NCBI GenBank assembly: GCA_001599935.1
Contig: BCIJ01000009.1
Span: 524,628 to 588,627, forward strand
Source: Holtermannia corniformis
Taxonomy: Eukaryota > Basidiomycota > Tremellomycetes > Holtermanniales
Direction of reading: 5' to 3'
Length of the DNA stretch: 64,000 bases
Shown: piece by piece, positions 22,701-33,320 of the stretch
Position numbering within the stretch: position 1 is the first letter of the stretch
How the letters are laid out: each line of letters starts with the position of its first letter
Program-made: the position numbers and the translations under genes
The notes under the pieces: model-generated
Seen by the model: only the letters and a program-made list of their open reading frames with translations
What the model was told of the DNA's origin: nothing
Databases searched by the model: none

Positions 22701-25394
22701 ACCCGTCTGAACGAATGGAAGGACGACCCGAAGACGCACAATGGCATCCCGTCAACTCTGTACGAGATCGCTTCGGGCCCAGTCAAGGTCGAAAGCGACG
22801 GGGATGGGCCGTACTCGGAGATCACGGTGCCGGACAAGTTTGAGCCCGGATCCGTGCTGGTCTACGCCACGGTCATGGAGGTGCGCTTTCTGTTATGTTT
22901 GGCCGCGATTGGCTGACTTGGTCAGGGCCTTTCCGCCGACCTCGATGATGTATGCACGACCGGCTCGGACGCGGCCTTCAAAAGCCTCGACCTCGTCGAC
23001 CTCAACGTCATCTTGCACCGTTGTGACGGCGAGGAGCGCGACGCTACGGGTTAGTGACAGTTGCTACACCCAAATATGCTGACACGAGCAGGCGGCGACG
23101 GCACATACACCATTCCGAACTACGGTGCCCTCGTGTACTGTGGTCTCGAGGGATGGATGCACCCTCTGCGTCAGATCATGCGCGACAATGATCTCGGCCA
23201 CCCACTCTGTGCGCACCTGCGCGAGGGCACGTGGGCACTGGACTACATTCTCGACCGCCTCGAGAAGTATGTCACCTCGTATACATCTGGCGCTAGTACT
23301 GACGAGCGACAGGCAAATCGGCGATTTGCCACGTCTCCAAGGTCCCGTCACCTGGCTCAAAGAACGCTTCGATTTGATCAAGACGACTGTGCCATCCTTC
23401 ATGCGACCAAAGTACTTTGCGCTCACCGTCAACGAGGCGTACAAGGCAGCTCGACGGGCCGTGGTGGAACAATGCTCCGACTTCATCTCGACCGGTCACA
23501 GCTTTACGCATGATCTTGCACTCTGCTCGGTTCAGATGTACGGCTTGGTCAAGTCGGCGTCGATTAACCCGAGCAAGCCTGTTCCCTCGCTTGCTGCTGG
23601 CTTGCCGCACTTTGCCGCTAGCTGGGCCCGTTGCTGGGGTCGCGATGTGGTGAGTCCCATCGCTGCCGCCTATCGTGTACTAATCGGTGCAGTTCATCTC
23701 GCTTCGTGGACTGTTCCTGACCACTGGCAACTTCCCCGCTGCTCGCGACCACATCCTTGCCTTTGGTTCGACGCTCAAGCATGGCCTTATCCCCAATCTG
23801 CTCGATTCGACGCGAACCCCGCGGTACAACTCCCGTGACTCACCTTGTACGTTCTCCCCTTGCTGAAATCAATGGCACTGACCCTATTCAGGGTGGATGA
23901 TTCAAAACATTCAAGACTACACCAAGATGTGTCCCAACGGCTTGCAGATCCTGCAGGATTCGGTCAAGCGCCGCTTCCCTGCAGATGACACTTGGGTACC
24001 TTGGGACGACCCGCGGGCCTTTGCGTACTCGAGTACTGTCGCCGAGCTCATTCAGGAGATCATCCAACGACATGCTGAGGGGATCGAGTTCCGCGAGTAT
24101 AACGTGGGTAGGAAAACGGCCGCTGATCAATGCTGATTGCCGTAGGCCGGTGACAACCTCGACATGGACATGAAAGATGCGGGCTTTAACCAGAAAATTT
24201 GGGTCGACTGGGAGACCGGACTCATCTTCGGCGGCAACCGGTTCAACTGCGGGTAAGCCAACTGCACTCGATGTAGAGCTCGACTGATATCGGCAGAACC
24301 TGGATGGACAAGATGGGCTCGTCTGACAAAGCTGGCAACAAGGGTCTACCCGCCACTCCCCGTGATGGGTCGCCAGTCGAAATCACCGGTCTGCTGAAGA
24401 GCGCGCTATCGTGGCTTGACGGCCTGTCGAAGGAGGACAAGTTCCCATTCAAGGGTGTCCAGGCGACAAGTGAGTGCGAGCTGATCGCAATGAGGCATGT
24501 TGACGATTGGCAGTCGGCGGAAAACAGCGCTTGGTGACCTACAAGGAGTGGGCGGACCTGATCCAGGCGTCATTCGAGCGAAACTACTACGTTCCTGAGG
24601 ATCCCGCCGAAGATGCCAGGTTCAACGTCAACACTGGGCTTGTCAACCGTCGAGGCATCTACAAGGATGTTTTTGGCACACCAAAGGATCGCGAGTGGTC
24701 CGACTACCAGGTGCGTACATTGACTGAACGGATGGATGTCACCTGACGTCACCTAGCTTCGCTGCAACTTCCCTCTGGCCATGATTGTCGCTCCTGAGCT
24801 TTTCACCCCTTCGCGTGCGATCGGTGCTCTGAGGCTATTCGGTCAGACGCTCGTTGGCCCGCTTGGGACCAAAACGCTCGACCCCGCCGACTCGCAGTAC
24901 CGCGGTGACTACGACAACTCGAATGACGGGACTGATCAGGCCATTGCAAAGGGGTGGAACGTGAGTAGTCACACCTGCGCTTCAACGAGGTTGACCGTCT
25001 GCAGTACCACCAAGGTCCAGAATGGGTCTTCCCGACCGGCTGGTTCTTGATGGCGTACCTGAAGTTTGACCAGCTTGCAGGCGCTGGCAAGGAGGTGGGT
25101 TTGGTTATCGTGCATAAACACCTCGTTGACCTTCTTAGGACCCGGCCGAGACGCATCACTACATCAGCAACATCTTGCTCCGACACCGCGCTCACGTCGC
25201 GAGTGACCCCTGGCGCGGTCTGCCCGAGCTCACCAACAGCGGTGAGTCTGCTTTTGCAGCCTTTCGTTCTCAGCGCTGACGACCTTACAGACGGCAAGTA
25301 TTGCCACGACTCGTGTCGGACGCAGGCATGGTCGGCCAGTACGATCCTCGATGTGCTCGAGGAGATGTACAAGGCAGGCCAGCCGACGCAGTGA
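19701..25394 (+). CDS. GDB1: glycogen debranching enzyme (4-alpha-glucanotransferase / amylo-1,6-glucosidase)
   Basis: The bifunctional cytosolic enzyme that moves maltotriosyl units and hydrolyses alpha-1,6 branch points of glycogen. About 1560 residues over roughly 20 introns, as expected for the family. The N-terminal beta domain ([21 protein letters not shown]) leads into the transferase barrel: [40 protein letters not shown], the catalytic region [15 protein letters not shown] and [15 protein letters not shown]. The C-terminal glucosidase half has [12 protein letters not shown], the [15 protein letters not shown] region, and ends [34 protein letters not shown]. The start at ATG 19701 follows a leader without other ATGs in frame. 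Confidence 0.96.
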
Positions 25395-25615
25395 TCTCAC
25401 ACCGATCTTGCGACCTAGAGGAACATTGTACTTTCACCCGCATGCATGGTTTTGAACTCGACTGAACGCAAAGATTCTCGGTCGTGATATCGACGCTGCG
25501 GAATGCTTATAACGTTCGCTCTACCTCGCCGCCGTTGACGGACTACCACCATCACGTCAATATACACAGCAAAGCAAGAGTCGAGCAAACAGGTGAACTG
25601 CACTTCAACATCACA

Positions 25616-26017
25616 ATGCCCTCCCTTTACCACACGCCCGCCCCCCCACAGACACCTGTCAAGGGTATCCCATCAACCCAATTCAGTGCCATCGCCCTCC
25701 ACGCCGCTCTCGAGTCCGCTCTGGCATCCAGCGCACCGCCGGCCTGCACGCGTCGGGTGGCACACCCCGCCCTGGCCCGGTACTCGTACTCGCACAAGTC
25801 ACTGAGCCACATCAAAGTAGACACGGACTACAAGATGGCGTGCGCCATCAGGAGCGTTGGAGGGCTCCTGCGGAATGGAGGCTTTGCATGGCATTTTGGG
25901 ATCAGGATCTGGGACAAGTTTGAGGTCAAGGAAGGAAGCGGCGATTGGGAGGATGCGAAGCCGGCGATTGTTCCCTGGCATCTACGCAAGTTTTATTTGC
26001 TGCAGGCAATCTCTTGA
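25616..26017 (+). CDS. small protein of 133 residues, unknown
   Basis: An intronless frame starting at ATG 25616 after an A-rich leader (TCACAATG). The first half is Pro/Ala-rich; the second half has ARYSYSHKSLSHIKVD, then VGGLLRNGGFAWHFGIRIWDKFEV and an aromatic C-terminus (VPWHLRKFYLLQAIS). There is no signal peptide; the single moderately hydrophobic stretch is too short to call a membrane span. I recognise no family. It sits downstream of GDB1 on the same strand with its own 220-bp spacer. Confidence 0.42.
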   Translation: MPSLYHTPAPPQTPVKGIPSTQFSAIALHAALESALASSAPPACTRRVAHPALARYSYSHKSLSHIKVDTDYKMACAIRSVGGLLRNGGFAWHFGIRIWDKFEVKEGSGDWEDAKPAIVPWHLRKFYLLQAIS

Positions 26018-26594
26018 GGCGGCGCTGGGATCAGAAAGTAAGGCCTGGATGTCGTGCCAGTGTGGAATGGAGTGTTATGCAGAGTATGACCATTTCAATT
26101 TTTTCGCACAGCTACGCAAGGCCCATTGAGAATCTCCAGTCGATGCGCCCACCCTGTCCCGGCTTACGCCCGCTCACTCTCGATACAGTCATCCTTCTCA
26201 ACCTCACATTAACCCCGGCCGCTCTTGTCCAAGCGCGAGAAGGCTGACTGATGGCGGAGATCGGCGGAAGCAAAATTCGGCGTGGGACTTGCCGCAAACG
26301 TAGGGTGCGTTCTCAAGCATCATCAGTGGGAACACTGACCAACATGGGAGGGATGACATTGCATAGCAACCCTTGACGATACCAGAACCATCTGTCAGCT
26401 CATCCACAGGTTTATAGGCTGACAATTCAACCGGTCTTTTCAAACGACCATCACCATTTCACCCCTTGCTAGAGTCATCGGACTCTCCATCGCAGTACTC
26501 ATCGCAGCTATATCGTTCACCAGCATCCTACCAAGTGCTCGTACTGCCGTGCGTAGTACCACGACCACAGTCAGATCCACAACCATCGCACCGA
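26018..26594. other. intergenic region / possible 5' leader of the pirin gene
   Basis: It includes an open, in-frame, ATG-less stretch (about 26430-26594) directly upstream of the pirin ATG, encoding a hydrophobic then Arg/Ser/Thr-rich peptide. A TTAACCCC element occurs near 26210. No separate gene could be supported. Confidence 0.4.
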
Positions 26595-27606
26595 TGTCGA
26601 CCAACGCCAACCTCAAGATTGTCCCGCGACTGTCGCAAGACCGAGGGCAGGCCGACCACGGATGGCTCAAGGTGCGTCTAAAGCGCAGTGCTGAATCATC
26701 CCAGTACTGATGCACTACAGAGCTTTCACACATTCAGCTTTGCAAGCTACTATGAGCACGGCTTTGACAGCTTTGGCGCCCTGCGCGTCATCAACGAAGA
26801 CCGCGTTGCCGTGAGTACAAACTCCCTGCATCAGAGCACCGACTGACGTGCTCAGCCTCGTCAAGGGTTCCCAACACACCCTCACCGCGAGTTTGAAATC
26901 TTCTCATACATTGTGTCGGGCTCGCTCGTCCACCGCGATAGTCTGGGCAACGTCGAGACGCTCCGTCGGGGTGATCTGCAAATGACCAGCACGGGCACAG
27001 GTGTCAGGCATTCTGAGATGAACGACGACAAAACGTGCGTGTTGACGCTCTTAGCCAGGTGCTGACCCTTATAGCGAACCGGTCCACTTTCTCCAGATCT
27101 GGGCACTACCGAACCAATCGCGCCTCCCGCCCAGCTATTCCACCCGGCACTTTACAGACGACGACAAGACTGACAAGATAGCGACCATTGTTGCGCCCAT
27201 CAAAGCCGAGGGTGTCAGTGAAGAGCGCGAAGCAGGTGGTCCAGCCCCTGTAAGTACATTTTCCACCGACCAAAGCCGACACTGACATGCACAATTACAG
27301 GTCCATGCTCCACTCCACCTATTTGCCACCATCCTCTCACCCGGCAAGACCGTCTCGCACACTTTTCGCCCAGCCCTGGCCTCGGCGACTGAAAAGCGGC
27401 TCTATGTCCAAGTCATCCAGACTACAAAGTATAACACCGGCACGTCGCTCAAGACTCCTGATGCGCCGCGCATCATCTTGAACGGCGACACTGTGCTCGG
27501 CGAAGGCGATGGCGCGTTTGTGACGGGCGCAAAGGTTGGGCAAGTAGTTGAACTGAGGAACGAGGGCGGTGGCAAGGCCGAAGTTTTGCTCTTTGAGATG
27601 GACTAG
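26595..27606 (+). CDS. pirin-family protein (cupin, quercetinase-like)
   Basis: About 280 residues; introns fall after DHGWLK, NEDRVA, NDDKT and GGPAP. The metal site is visible: GFPTHPHREFEIFSYIVSGSLVHRDSLGN supplies the His/His/Glu pattern of pirins, with TGTGVRHSEMN and a second cupin half (HLFATILSPGKTVSHTF, GDGAFV). Pirins bind iron, act as nuclear co-regulators in mammals and can oxidise quercetin; the role here is unknown. The first ATG gives MSTNANLKIVPRL. The frame stays open upstream without an ATG and encodes a presequence-like peptide. It is convergent with CIA1, 83 bp apart. Confidence 0.9.
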
Positions 27607-27689
27607 GCGCCTTGGTCTGAGAAATGATCGATAGATTCAAGTGATCAGCAATCCTGCAGTTGATAGGGAATGATGCAGCGTTGTCATGT

Positions 27690-29127
27690 CTATGCATCGG
27701 CCACTATACGCCACACGCGCACGCCGCCGTCATCACCAGCGCTCGCAAGGAGCCCAACGCCATCGTGACCCTGGGGCGTGAGCTCATCACCCTCAGTGGA
27801 GCGTTGACACCACGAGATGGCATTCACGTCGGCGACGCCATGCGCACTGTCGACGAATGTGATCGGGTCCATCTTGAATGATGGCAGACCGCCGGTCGAA
27901 CTGGACGCGAGGTCAGTGATCTGTCGGATGGTCAGCTGGATCCCTGATGCTCGCATGCACGTACCGTCTGCCATATAATGATCCGCCCATCGGCACCGGC
28001 ACTTGCGAGTAATCCCAGCCCGCCCTGATCTTTGCCCGTCCCGCCCTCAGCCCATGTCAAGGAAAAGCACGTCCTCGTATGCGCCTGGACATGCAACGTC
28101 TCTCTAAACGTCGAATCAGGCTGTTGCCCTGTTCTCGTCCAGATTCTGATCCCGCCGAGATCGCCTGCAGAAGCAAGGAAGCGACCGCACGGACTCCACG
28201 CCAGGCTCCACACTGTCTCGTCTTCGCGGAGCGGTGGGACGTCGAGCGTCGGCTCTGTAGAGGTGGATGCCAGGAGGGTTGGAAGGGGTGCGGCCGGGAG
28301 ACGAGGTTGCAGTTTTTGGAAAGGACACCAGTCTGCGTCGGGGTCGTCGAAGAGCAAGTGGATTTGAGCATCGTACGAGGCGGAAGCGAGAATCTGGTCT
28401 AGTCAGTATAGCTCAAACTCGCTGGACGCAATGCACACCTCTTCGTGCGGGTGCCAGGCAATCGACTTGACGTCTTGCGTGTGTTCCATCAGCACCGAGA
28501 TGCATTCAAAGTCGGCATCGGGTTGGACTGTCGCTGTCATCACAGCTCGTCATGTTGAAACAGACTTACCCTCCCAGACCCACACGCTCTTGTCTCTACT
28601 GCAGCTCGCCAGCAGTGCACCGTCCGCACTGAACGCCACGCTCTTGCACTCCGAGTCATGACCCTCGAGCGTCGTCACACACTCCCATTCCTTCGTCGAG
28701 CCTCCTGCGCCCTCCTCGATCCGCTCAAACCCTTCAGCATCTTCAACTTCTGGCTCCACCTCCTCCCAGACCCCAACGGTCGAGTCGAACGAGCCCGTGG
28801 CGAGGGTCCGGCCCGACGGCGCCCAGGCTATCGACCGGATGGTACGTTTGTGCGAGGTTGGAATCGCTGTCACGAGGTGAAAGATCGGTTTGGGCGATGT
28901 CTTGGCCGGGAAGGTGGAAGAAGTGAGATTAGGTGAAGAGGATGGATAGGACCAGGCATAGAGCCTGACAGTGCGATCGGTCGAGCACGACGCCAGCAGC
29001 GGTCTTGTCGGGTTGAATGCGACGGCCCAAGCTGGGTCGGCATGGCCTGGGGATTGTCAGCCATTGGCAGGAGACTGGGAAGCGTGCACCTACCTGGCAA
29101 GTCTGCTACGAGCTGCAGTTCTGACAT
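27690..29127 (-). CDS. CIA1: cytosolic iron-sulfur assembly WD40 protein CIA1 (CIAO1)
   Basis: A seven-bladed WD40 propeller of about 410 residues that, in the CIA targeting complex, delivers Fe-S clusters to cytosolic and nuclear proteins. Repeats are visible in order: [130 protein letters not shown] and a last blade ending GVRVWRIV. The blade with [14 protein letters not shown] is highly typical of CIA1. Inserts between blades (a Glu-rich loop, a Pro-rich loop) make it longer than yeast Cia1 (330). Confidence 0.93.
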
Positions 29128-29277
29128 TTGGCTCGTCTTTGGCAGCGACAGAGGTCCATGATGGCGAGCAAGAGCAACTGTGCTTCACTCGTTACGTAAC
29201 TGCAACTGCAACTTGTCGACTTTCAACCTGCTATGCGCGAGGCCAGAGACGGTCAATCGAGTGGGCAAGCGTACAGC

Positions 29278-30816
29278 ATGACAGGATCGGTCGTGAGCAA
29301 GGACTCGATTCCAGTGACGTGCTTTACGGGTTTTCTAGGTGAGCTCGTACCGCAGCGAGTTGGACTGCATGCTGATTACTGTCATCAGGCGCCGTGAGCT
29401 GGTCAGAACCTACGTAGGCTGCTATGCTGATGCAGAAGATTAGGGAAAGACATCTACGATCCTAGGACTGTTGTCACAGCTCCCAAAGGACTACAAGGTA
29501 CAGCCAGCAACGTCAAGCTTCCTAGCTAAACGTGCGATAGGTTGTGCTCTTGAAAAACGAGTTTGGCGATGTCGAGGGTACGTCACAAGCGCCTGCGACG
29601 GTTGCAGCTGAACCATACTCATCGCCGTGTAGTGGACTCGAAGCTCGCGTCTCAATCGCAGATCGCCAACGTTTCGGAGATTTTGAACGGCTGCATGTGA
29701 GTCTCGTCATGGTTTGATGTTGGCTTGGAAGTGACGGTAGATCAGGTGCTGTACTATGGTCGGCTTGGTCGAGAACGCCTTGCTGGAGATCAAGGAGACG
29801 ATGAAGCCTGACAGGATCATCATTGAATCGAGGTGCATAGTCGTTCGCCGGTGAGGCTGCGCTGGGCTGAAACGGCAAACGTGCAGCGGCTCGGCCTTTC
29901 CTGCGACTCTTGCACTTCAGATTCGCAGTCTCGAGCCGAAAGGCTTCCACCTCGATGGCGTGGTGACGGTCATAGACGCCGTCAACTTTCGAGGGTACGA
30001 AGACAGCAGTCCATCTGCCAAGGTGTGTTCGATCTGTTCACGCGGCAGATGTACTGATCAACCCAGATCCAAGCAAAGTACACTGATCTGCTGATCATCA
30101 ACAAGCACCAACTCCTCGCTGAGCGGGAATACGACGACATGCTGGATCACCTGTTGACGCTCAACGACGAGACGCCATACATCCGCGTTGGGCCTCATCC
30201 TGAGAACCCATTGAGGCCTGATCTGGTCTTTGGACTGGATACTAAGCTGTTCCTGAAAGATGGGGATGAGCGAGGCGATTGGGAAGCGTTGGCGGGTGGT
30301 GCGGGCACGAGGCAGCATGTCGACGAGGTCGAGACGAAAAGTGTCTGGCGAGGTGGCGCCAAACCTGGTAGCAAGGCCGCGGGCAAGAAGCGCGCTCATG
30401 GCCATGATCATGCGGTCGGTGCGCTGTGCGAGGGCTGCGCTGGAGATGAAGACGAGGAAGTGGGCGAGATTGCGACCGAGGACATTGTACCGGTCGACCG
30501 AGAAGCCCTCAAGTCGGAGCTCGACAAGCTGCCATTCGAGGTGTACAGAGGTACGTTCACCCATATGTCTACCTGCTATTGACACATCCTAGTGAAAGGC
30601 TACCTGCGGCTCGCCACGGGGGACTCTAGCAATACATGGTCAACGTACATCCTGAATTGGGCATTCGGTCGATACGAGCTCACGCCCTTCCCATCGCTTG
30701 ACGATGCGTGTGAGCTGGCAGGCGTGAGCTTCAGGCTGACAGTCATGGGTGAGCGCGGCGAGGTTGCGCGCCGGGCTCGGCGGCTTGCAGAAGCTCTAGG
30801 CGGGCACATGGGCTAG
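29278..30816 (+). CDS. CobW/COG0523 GTPase (ZNG1-like zinc metallochaperone)
   Basis: A G3E-family GTPase of about 380 residues. CFTGFLGAGKTSTIL is the P-loop, KNEFGDVEVDSK switch I, GCMCC the CxCC metal motif, ESSGSAFP and VVTVIDAVNF the Walker B region, and INKHQLL the guanine-specificity NKxD-like site. A His-rich loop (HGHDHAVGALCEGC) and the CobW C-terminal domain (VKGYLRLATGDSSNTW) follow. Eukaryotic members pass zinc to methionine aminopeptidase 1. The P-loop only forms if a 5-nt exon (GCGCC, 29389-29393) is spliced between two ~50-nt introns (29339-29388 and 29394-29443). All other joins are regular. It is divergent from CIA1, 150 bp apart. Confidence 0.9.
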
Positions 30817-31118
30817 ACGACATGCACCAATCACCGCATCCACCGGATCGTTTCTGTGTGACCACCCCCAAGGTCTGCATCCCATCGCTGACCCAGCAGA
30901 GTGAACGACCTCGGCCGCCGAGGCCATGCCCGACGTAAAGCGTAAAGCGTGGGAACACTTGTCAGCACTGGGACGCGGGGTCTCCATCCGCCAACAAGTC
31001 GCCCTCCAGCGTCGAGGTATAAAGCGCGGTGCACGCAGCGCTGTCCTGGCCCTTACCCTCGCACTGAACAGCTTCCCTCTCGCGTCCTACCAGTCCAATC
31101 CACCAGCTTTCGACAACA
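30817..31118. other. intergenic region with TATA box for GST 1
   Basis: GAGGTATAAAGCG at about 31014-31026 lies about 100 bp upstream of the first GST start and is the clearest TATA box in the window. A short direct repeat CGTAAAG-CGTAAAG occurs near 30940. No gene is seen. Confidence 0.55.
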
Positions 31119-32002
31119 ATGAGCACTCCGGTCCTTCACGGCTTCAACGGCAGCACTGTCAGTGTGGCACTTTTTGGCGCGTGCAGTCGGCTAATGATTT
31201 ACTGTGCAGTGCACCAACCGCGTCAAGGTCTGCGCGGCAGAGATTGGTGCAGGTAAGCGACGCTCGTGTGGTCGATATCCAGTACTGATCAGCCGACCAG
31301 ACCTAAAGTTCGACGGCATCACCGAATTCAGCGAGATGAAGACGCCAGAGTGGCTCAAGAAGCAGCCGTTCGGCCAGATCCCGTACCTCCAGGACGGCGA
31401 CTTGACGCTCTTCGAGAGCCGTGCGATTGCCAAGTGTGAGTTCTCTTGTCAGCGATAAGACCGTGGGAGCAGCTGAGCTCGTACAGATCTCGCGATCAAG
31501 AACAACTCGCCTTTGGTCCCGAACCCATCCGATGCTAAGGCGTATGCGTTGTTCGAGCAGGCGTGCTCGGTCGAGCAAGCCAACTTTGAAGGACCGGCGT
31601 CTGTTCTTGCATACGAGCTTGTGTTCAAGGCGTGAGTGCCTGCGCCGTGAAGTTGCTGTGCTGACTGGGATCACAGGCGTCACGGCAAGGGCGATGCCGA
31701 CCAGGAGATTGTCAAACAGCAGAAGGCTCTGTTGGCAAGCCGCCTCGAGGGCTACGAGCGTATCCTCTCGAAGCAACCCTACCTTGCCGGCGACAAGCTC
31801 ACTCTCGCCGACCTTTTCCACCTCTCGACCGGCGAGCTTGTTGTCAAGGTGAGTTTCTCAGTGATTGCAAAACATGATCTCACGATGTACTCAGTACGGC
31901 GCTGCACCTTCGTTGACCGACGGCTCTCTCCCAAACGTCGCAAAGTGGTGGGCGACCATCTCGTCGCTACCCACCTGGACTTCGCTCCCGCACATTTTCT
32001 AA
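31119..32002 (+). CDS. glutathione S-transferase 1 of a tandem pair
   Basis: About 218 residues from six exons. The thioredoxin-like N-domain has CTNRVKVCAAEIGADLKF, KKQPFGQIPYLQDGD and the Ser/Glu pair FESRAIAKYLAIK that binds the glutathione gamma-glutamyl group. The helical C-domain has YALFEQACSVEQANFEGPAS, RLEGYERILSKQPYLAGDKLTLADLFHL and ends WWATISSLPTW. The phi/EF1Bgamma-like organisation is typical of fungal and plant phi-class GSTs, with detoxification of electrophiles as the likely role. It is a close paralog of the next gene, with the same exon layout; a TATA box lies about 100 bp upstream. Confidence 0.92.
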
Positions 32003-32370
32003 GCGCTGCGCAGACGGAGAGCGTTCCGAGTGATTGTACTTGGCATGTATGGGCTCTGCTATGACTATCAGCAACTCCTGAAGGCTACAAAGCATTGACA
32101 AGGCGCATGTCTTGGCTCGGACCACATCTGACCAAGTCCGCCGATCACGGCGGTCATACATGCCCGTGCGACCCAAACTTACCGCGCGCTACCCTGATCA
32201 GGAGGTTTAGCTGCGTTGCGGTCAAAGGAGGTCGAGTGGTGCTGATTCAGCAACCGGAGCAGCTCGGATGTGGAGGTGGGCGGTGTACAAGAAGTCAACG
32301 TTGTACGAGTACCTGGTCTCTCAGTCTGTTCTCCAAACCAGATACTTGCATACAAGACACGACGCCAATC
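32003..32370. other. intergenic spacer between the two GST genes
   Basis: No gene is seen. It holds a small palindrome, CCGCCG-AT-CACGGCGG, near 32139-32155 that might be a regulatory site for GST 2. Confidence 0.35.
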
Positions 32371-33232
32371 ATGACGTCCCCGGTCCTCCATGGCATGCAG
32401 GGAAGCACTGTGAGCGCGTGAGATTCCAAGCGGAAGTTCAGTGACTGATGCAATACAGTGCACGAACCGTGTCCAGCTCGTAGCTGCTGAGATCGGCACC
32501 GGTAAGTCGGAGTGTCGGGAGCGCTCTGATTGAGCGTGTCAGATCTACCTTTCGTCGGTATCACCGAGGTCGCAGAAGTCAAGCAGCCAGCATGGCTTGA
32601 GAAGCAGCCATTCGGTCAGGTGCCTTACCTCCAAGACGGCGATTTTGTCATATACGAGAGCAGGGCTATCGCCAAGTGTGAGCCGAGGAAGTCGGTAAGG
32701 ACAGCGCGCTGACGTCTGCGGAGATCTCGCATTCAAGCATGGCTCGACTTTGCTGCCTTTGCCATCTGAGACGCAAGCCTGGGCTCTGTTTGAACAAGCG
32801 TGCTCGACGGAGCAGGCCAACTTTGACGTGCACGCGTACACGCTCGCTGATGAGCTAGTGTTCAAGCAGTGCGTCTTCACCCGTTTATCGCTCCATGCTG
32901 ACACTGGCTTGCAGAAAATATGGCCGCGGCGAACCAGACAAAGCTACTGTCGAGAAAGAAAAGGCGGCCCTCGCAAAACGGCTCGAGGGCTACGAGCGGA
33001 TCCTAGCCAAGCACGAGTACCTTGCTGGCAATGCAATCACATTGGCAGATCTCTTCCATCTGCCGTATGGGACGATGGTGGCCAAGGTACGTTCAAAGCG
33101 AGCCGGCGAGTCGCCAACGTTCCACAGCTCGGCGTGGCTCCAGGCCTCATTGACGGGTCCCTGCCAAACGTCACGAGGTGGTGGAAGGCTCTCTCTTCAC
33201 GTCCAGCTTGGGTTAAGCTGCAGGCACAGTGA
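32371..33232 (+). CDS. glutathione S-transferase 2 of a tandem pair
   Basis: About 210 residues; matches its neighbour domain for domain: SPVLHGMQGSTCTNRVQLVAAEIG, EKQPFGQVPYLQDGDFVIYESRAIAKYLAFK, WALFEQACSTEQANFD, RLEGYERILAKHEYLAGNAITLADLFHL and WWKALSSRPAWVKL. Intron positions are conserved between the two genes, indicating a local duplication. The final intron (donor GTACGT after TMVAK, acceptor before LGVAPGL) lacks the usual CTGAC branch site. The substrate range is unknown; divergence between copies suggests different substrates or expression. Confidence 0.9.
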
Positions 33233-33320
33233 TTGGTGCACCCGTGGCCGACCTGTCACTGTCCAAAGCACAGAACATGCATTCATTGCAATCTTCCGCT
33301 GCATGATATGATCATCATCC

